64,000 nt of DNA, from positions 186,001 through 250,000 of the forward strand of contig CAKOMW010000002.1 of assembly GCA_934096805.1 (NCBI GenBank). The letters run 5' to 3'. Below, piece by piece: positions 61,601 to 64,000 of this stretch. Each line of letters starts with the position of its first letter. The first letter of the stretch is position 1. Under the pieces are notes generated by a model. The model was not told the DNA's origin and ran no database searches. It saw nothing but the letters and a program-made list of their open reading frames with translations. This stretch comes from an uncultured Bacilli bacterium (GTDB taxonomy: Bacteria; Bacillota_I; Bacilli_A; RF39; UBA660). The translations under genes and the position numbers were made by a program.

Positions 61601-62966
61601 TTACACCAGGATTTATAAGTCTATCAAAACGTTCAATTATCTCGCCATTTTTAATCTTGACAGCACCAATTTCTATAATTTGATCTCCTCCACCAGCATT
61701 AAAACCAGTTGTTTCAAAGTCAAACACAACATATGTATTATCCATTAAAACACTAGTATTAGGCCTCAAAACCAAGTCAAGATCATCATCAATCATTGAA
61801 AGCTCAACACCATATAATATTTTTATATCATTTTTAAAATGAAAAGCCATTGGAAATGTTGGAATACCATTATGATCTGTTATAGCTATAGCTTTATGTC
61901 CCCATTTTATTGCTCGTTTTATCAAATCTTTAACATCTACTACTCCATCCATTTGACTCATCATTGTATGAGCGTGTAATTCAACTCTTTTTTCTTCACT
62001 AGTATCCATATTTATTGACTCTTCTTTTTCAATAAATTCTACAGTCCTAGCATTTAACACAAAATCGTTATAAAAAGTATTATTCTTTACATAGCCATTT
62101 ACTCTAATCCACATATCTTCTTTAAACTTAGCAAGCATTTCTTCATACTCTTCTAAAGAATTTAAAAATACTCTCACATACATACTAGTAGTATAATCAG
62201 TAACCTTTAAAGTAAAGGAATTAAACCCTTTTTTTAATGAAGGACTAATTCCAAATATTTTGGCTTCAATATTTATGTCATTAACTTCATAACTGATTGC
62301 ATTAAGTGAGGTAATATCTCCTTTTACTTCTCCGATTAATCCGCTTTTTCTACGATAATTTTGCTTTTCATATTTTGGTTTAGAACTATTATTAGGATTA
62401 CCATTATTATTAGTAGCAATACTAGTTGAACTAGGTTTTTCAGTATAAGTAACATTATTATAATCGTTAATAATATTTTTCTTTATTTCTAAATCTTTTT
62501 CTTTATTTAATTTATAATTCAATTCTAAAAAACCATAGCTTTTTAAATAATTATTTATGCTTTCTAATTTTTTATTTAAAATATTTATTTCACTAGTATT
62601 ATATACTTCAATAAAGTATTCATCATTTATATTTTGCAATCTATCGCAAAAAAGATCATAATAAAAATTATTGTTATTGGATAAAACAAGAATATTCTTA
62701 TAATACTCATTTAATAAATCATAATTTATAGAATCAACGTTTATGAATAAATTATATATATAACTATTTTTAGTATACTCTTTTAGACATGATAAAAAAG
62801 AAGTAATCACTTCATATTTAAAGTTAGTATCATTTTTTATATATATATTCCATTCATTCTTAGAATTTACTACTACTATTTTCTGTATTGAGGCATTAAC
62901 AAAATCATCATACATAGATTTTGGAAAACTAATTTTATCAAGTAAGTTCTTTATTTTTTCGTTCAA
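58602..62966 (-). CDS. polC: DNA polymerase III PolC (Gram-positive replicative polymerase)
   Basis: The leading replicase of Firmicutes, 1454 residues. An OB domain (about 210-310) is followed by a split PHP domain (VELHAHTMMSQMDGVVDVKDLIKRA ... ATGDVHQLDRND). Inserted in it is the DnaQ-like exonuclease (TYVVFDFETTGFNAGGGDQIIEIGAV, VAHNAKFDASFLEMAY, HHRADYDAEATA). The zinc finger is CPECKMTIF...CSCGATF. The palm has YQVGSRGSVGSSFVATMLGVTEV and FGVRGYYEDKG-like parts. The C-terminal SSQLSLFDMM binds the sliding clamp. The start is a TTG seven bases after GGAGGTG. Confidence 0.97.
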   Translation of the reverse strand: MNEKIKNLLDKISFPKSMYDDFVNASIQKIVVVNSKNEWNIYIKNDTNFKYEVITSFLSCLKEYTKNSYIYNLFINVDSINYDLLNEYYKNILVLSNNNNFYYDLFCDRLQNINDEYFIEVYNTSEINILNKKLESINNYLKSYGFLELNYKLNKEKDLEIKKNIINDYNNVTYTEKPSSTSIATNNNGNPNNSSKPKYEKQNYRRKSGLIGEVKGDITSLNAISYEVNDINIEAKIFGISPSLKKGFNSFTLKVTDYTTSMYVRVFLNSLEEYEEMLAKFKEDMWIRVNGYVKNNTFYNDFVLNARTVEFIEKEESINMDTSEEKRVELHAHTMMSQMDGVVDVKDLIKRAIKWGHKAIAITDHNGIPTFPMAFHFKNDIKILYGVELSMIDDDLDLVLRPNTSVLMDNTYVVFDFETTGFNAGGGDQIIEIGAVKIKNGEIIERFDRLINPGVKLQPHIIKLTNITDEMLVDCPTEEEAVKEFVSWYGDLPMVAHNAKFDASFLEMAYQKYNLGEYTNVLLDTLQLSRALEPQAGRHSLSALVKRYDIPWNEDAHHRADYDAEATALIFHKMMLKLNTKQILKINEIDDLVSKEDIHKFGELFHINIIVKNQTGLKNLFKIVSLANTKYLYKTPRILRSEIERLREGLLIGSSCANGEIFRQARSKSEEELGDLMNFYDYIEIQPPEVYSHLIDLDDFKNNEEVVANIKKILEVASSKNKIVVATGDVHQLDRNDTIYRKIIVNQKVPGGGRHPLNRKNIKDIPAMYFRTTEEMLNDFSFLGEEKAREIVITNTNKIADSVEELEIIPDTHGIPFSPKFENSEETIKSICYNKAHSIYGDPLPSLIQDRLDQELNGIINGGFDTIYLIAQKLVEKSNQDGYQVGSRGSVGSSFVATMLGVTEVNPLPAHYVCPECKMTIFNDENGEPYGKNYPSGYDLPDRVCSCGATFKKEGQDMPFATFLGFNADKVPDIDLNFSGDYQPVAHNYTKVLFGEDHVFRAGTIGTVAEKTAFGFVRGYYEDKGITDVKMLEVERLAKGVTGIKRTTGQHPGGIVVVPDYKDIYDFTPFQYPADSDSSEWYTTHFNYHDIESCLLKLDILGHDNPTIFKMLYDLTGIDPTTIPMDDKEVMSLFSSTKALGVTPEQIGCEVGCVGLPEFTKFVIGIVLETKPTTFAELVKISGLSHGTDVWNGNAQELVKNKICPFSQVIGCRDDIMVYLSNHGVKPIDAFKIMELVRKGKQKKEKEKWDNYKKLLKETGIPDWYIDSCDKIKYMFPKAHATAYVSAAWRIAWFKINRPIEYYATFFSVKCFAFDLEVMEMGYDAIKEKYDTLNINKFGLSVKEQDLLSTIEVALEMSARGFKFGPIDLLKSHSMNFTIDEDGKTLIPPFRALDGLGGTVANNIISEREKRDFISIEDLQKRGKLSSTLIEKMRLMGILKGLPESSQLSLFDMM

Positions 62967-62984
62967 AATAACACCTCCAAAAAA

Positions 62985-63830
62985 CTATAAAACTTCTATA
63001 TTTTCAATAGAGACAGTTTTTGTTCTTAATACTTTTCTTTTGCTTCTTATTAAGAAACTAATAAAACTTGTAAGATCAAGATAACTAAGATGCTTATCAT
63101 ACTCATAATCATTTACATTGAAAAATATATTATCCCTAATCATATATTTTTGAAAATCTGTTTCTTTTACTCCAAGATACATTAACCAGTATGGATATAT
63201 TTTTTCTTTGATATTACGTAAGTTTTTTTTACCAAGAGAATACTTAGACTCTCCAGTCACTCTTGTATAAAGTTCGTTAGTAAGAGCAAGTTCTGCTACT
63301 GCATCAACAAAATCTCTCTCATTTGTTTTTATACTATTAAGATCATTTTTTATTATCTTATATACTAAGTATGTTAAAAAATTATCTTTATCACGCATAC
63401 TAATTTTCTTACCAATGGTGATTATATTAGTATTAAAATCAGTTTCTATTACATCAAGATTAGGGTGAACAACACATATTTTATAAGAGTCACGAACATT
63501 ATATCTTAGAATATTGTCTAAATGCCTCATATATTTTTTCTTATTTTCATCCCATATTTGTAAAAGAGTATAACGATAACTACTAGTTTCTTTCTTTATC
63601 TTTTTAAATATTAATGATGTCTCAACCATATTGTATATAGTATCATCATCTGGTATAAAATCATTTAATTCTTTTAAAATTATTTCTTTATCTTTATGAA
63701 CACAAGTATACTCTTTCTTATAGTCCATCCATAACTTTTGTTTTAATTTATGGACTTCCAAAGAAACAGAAGACTGATATAATAAATGCCATATAAGTAA
63801 GTGTTTATTTATTATAATATCTAACTTCAT
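62985..63830 (-). CDS. Unknown protein upstream of polC
   Basis: I do not recognise this 281-residue soluble protein. It begins MKLDIIINKHLLIWHLLYQSSVS, has a helical middle and charged loops, and ends KRKVLRTKTVSIENIEVL. AGGTGAT precedes the ATG at 63830; a start nine bases upstream has no site. It lies 18 bases before polC in the same direction, so it is co-transcribed with it. In Bacillus proS precedes polC, so this neighbour is different. The last 170 bases of the window hold no gene or signal I can support. Confidence 0.55.
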   Translation of the reverse strand: MKLDIIINKHLLIWHLLYQSSVSLEVHKLKQKLWMDYKKEYTCVHKDKEIILKELNDFIPDDDTIYNMVETSLIFKKIKKETSSYRYTLLQIWDENKKKYMRHLDNILRYNVRDSYKICVVHPNLDVIETDFNTNIITIGKKISMRDKDNFLTYLVYKIIKNDLNSIKTNERDFVDAVAELALTNELYTRVTGESKYSLGKKNLRNIKEKIYPYWLMYLGVKETDFQKYMIRDNIFFNVNDYEYDKHLSYLDLTSFISFLIRSKRKVLRTKTVSIENIEVL

Positions 63831-64000
63831 ATAAATCACCTTTCTATATATATGATATCATAATATGTAATTTAAAGAAAGAAAAAATATTAAAATATTA
63901 GGTATTTATGGAGATGTTTTTTATTATTTTGAATTATCTAAATAATAGGTTTGATTTTTGGTTTGAAAAATATCAAAATATGTAGACAAAACATTAATTT

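Noticed and set aside
1..64000. CRISPR array, integrated phage, tRNA or rRNA genes
   Set aside because: No regularly spaced repeats with unique spacers, no phage structural or integrase genes, and no tRNA or rRNA features were seen on either strand.

Overview
This window reads as chromosome from an uncultured, very AT-rich, low-GC Gram-positive bacterium of the Bacilli/Mollicutes-like gut type (RF39-like lineages). This placement is inferred from gene content, not from a marker search. Supporting observations are the coexistence of PolC and DnaE, T-box leaders before argS and aspS, a CIRCE-controlled hrcA-grpE-dnaK-dnaJ set, SepF/DivIVA division genes, an anaerobic ribonucleotide reductase pair, and sporulation-type genes (SpoIIGA-like, SpoIIID-like, a probable SirA). 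Several genes end in TGA, so the standard bacterial code is used, not the Mycoplasma code. Most genes lie on the minus strand. The clear plus-strand genes are tmcAL, a small membrane protein at 24418, an FAD protein at 47425, rpmB at 56346 and three tiny toxin-like ORFs.

Layout. 1-1600: an Rpn-type nuclease gene cut by the window edge, a winged-helix fragment and a solo copy of the Rpn promoter element. 1606-4885: SpoIIGA-like protease, DUF4097 protein, surface protein 1. 5007-7725: tmcAL, then a type II restriction-modification pair. 7828-8664: divIVA and sepF. 8774-15558: the heat-shock operon with pepF inside it. 15609-16790: Rpn copy 2. 16844-23390: argS, an amidoligase-like protein, a GNAT protein and aspS, with two T-boxes. 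23558-24789: small membrane proteins. 24915-28161: two type I toxin-antitoxin-like loci flanking tmk-folA-thyA. 28255-29859: phase-variable surface protein 2. 29866-37952: hemW, spoIIID-like, lepA, GNAT, yneF, sirA-like, smr, nrdG and nrdD. 38076-40832: DUF368 protein and surface protein 3. 40892-43408: yqeH, yqeG and an unknown gene. 43474-45960: a compact two-peptide bacteriocin operon. 46058-48822: Rpn relic, TPR-like protein, FAD protein. 48868-49232: a 6S-like RNA and tandem repeats. 49278-56247: LRR surface protein, ttcA-like, hisS, unknown gene and dnaE. 56346-58445: rpmB, surface protein 4 and a third toxin locus. 58602-63830: polC and an unknown gene.

Three accessory themes run through the housekeeping genes. 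First, four paralogous membrane-anchored surface proteins share a near-identical C-terminal domain whose last variable stretch differs mainly at codon positions 1 and 2 with third-position C kept. That is the pattern left by a diversity-generating retroelement, although no reverse transcriptase lies in this window. One copy is also frame-broken by an 11-G tract next to its start, which suggests slipped-strand phase variation. Second, six copies of one promoter (TTGCAT, 17 bp, TATA-type -10, behind an upstream palindrome) drive either Rpn nuclease genes or tiny hydrophobic toxin ORFs, linking two element families under one control sequence. Third, a C39-peptidase ABC transporter, two overlapping double-glycine peptides and a small membrane protein form an unlabelled bacteriocin operon with overlapping reading frames.

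Coordinates, motifs and spacings were read from the sequence. Family names rest on recognised motifs. No database search was possible.
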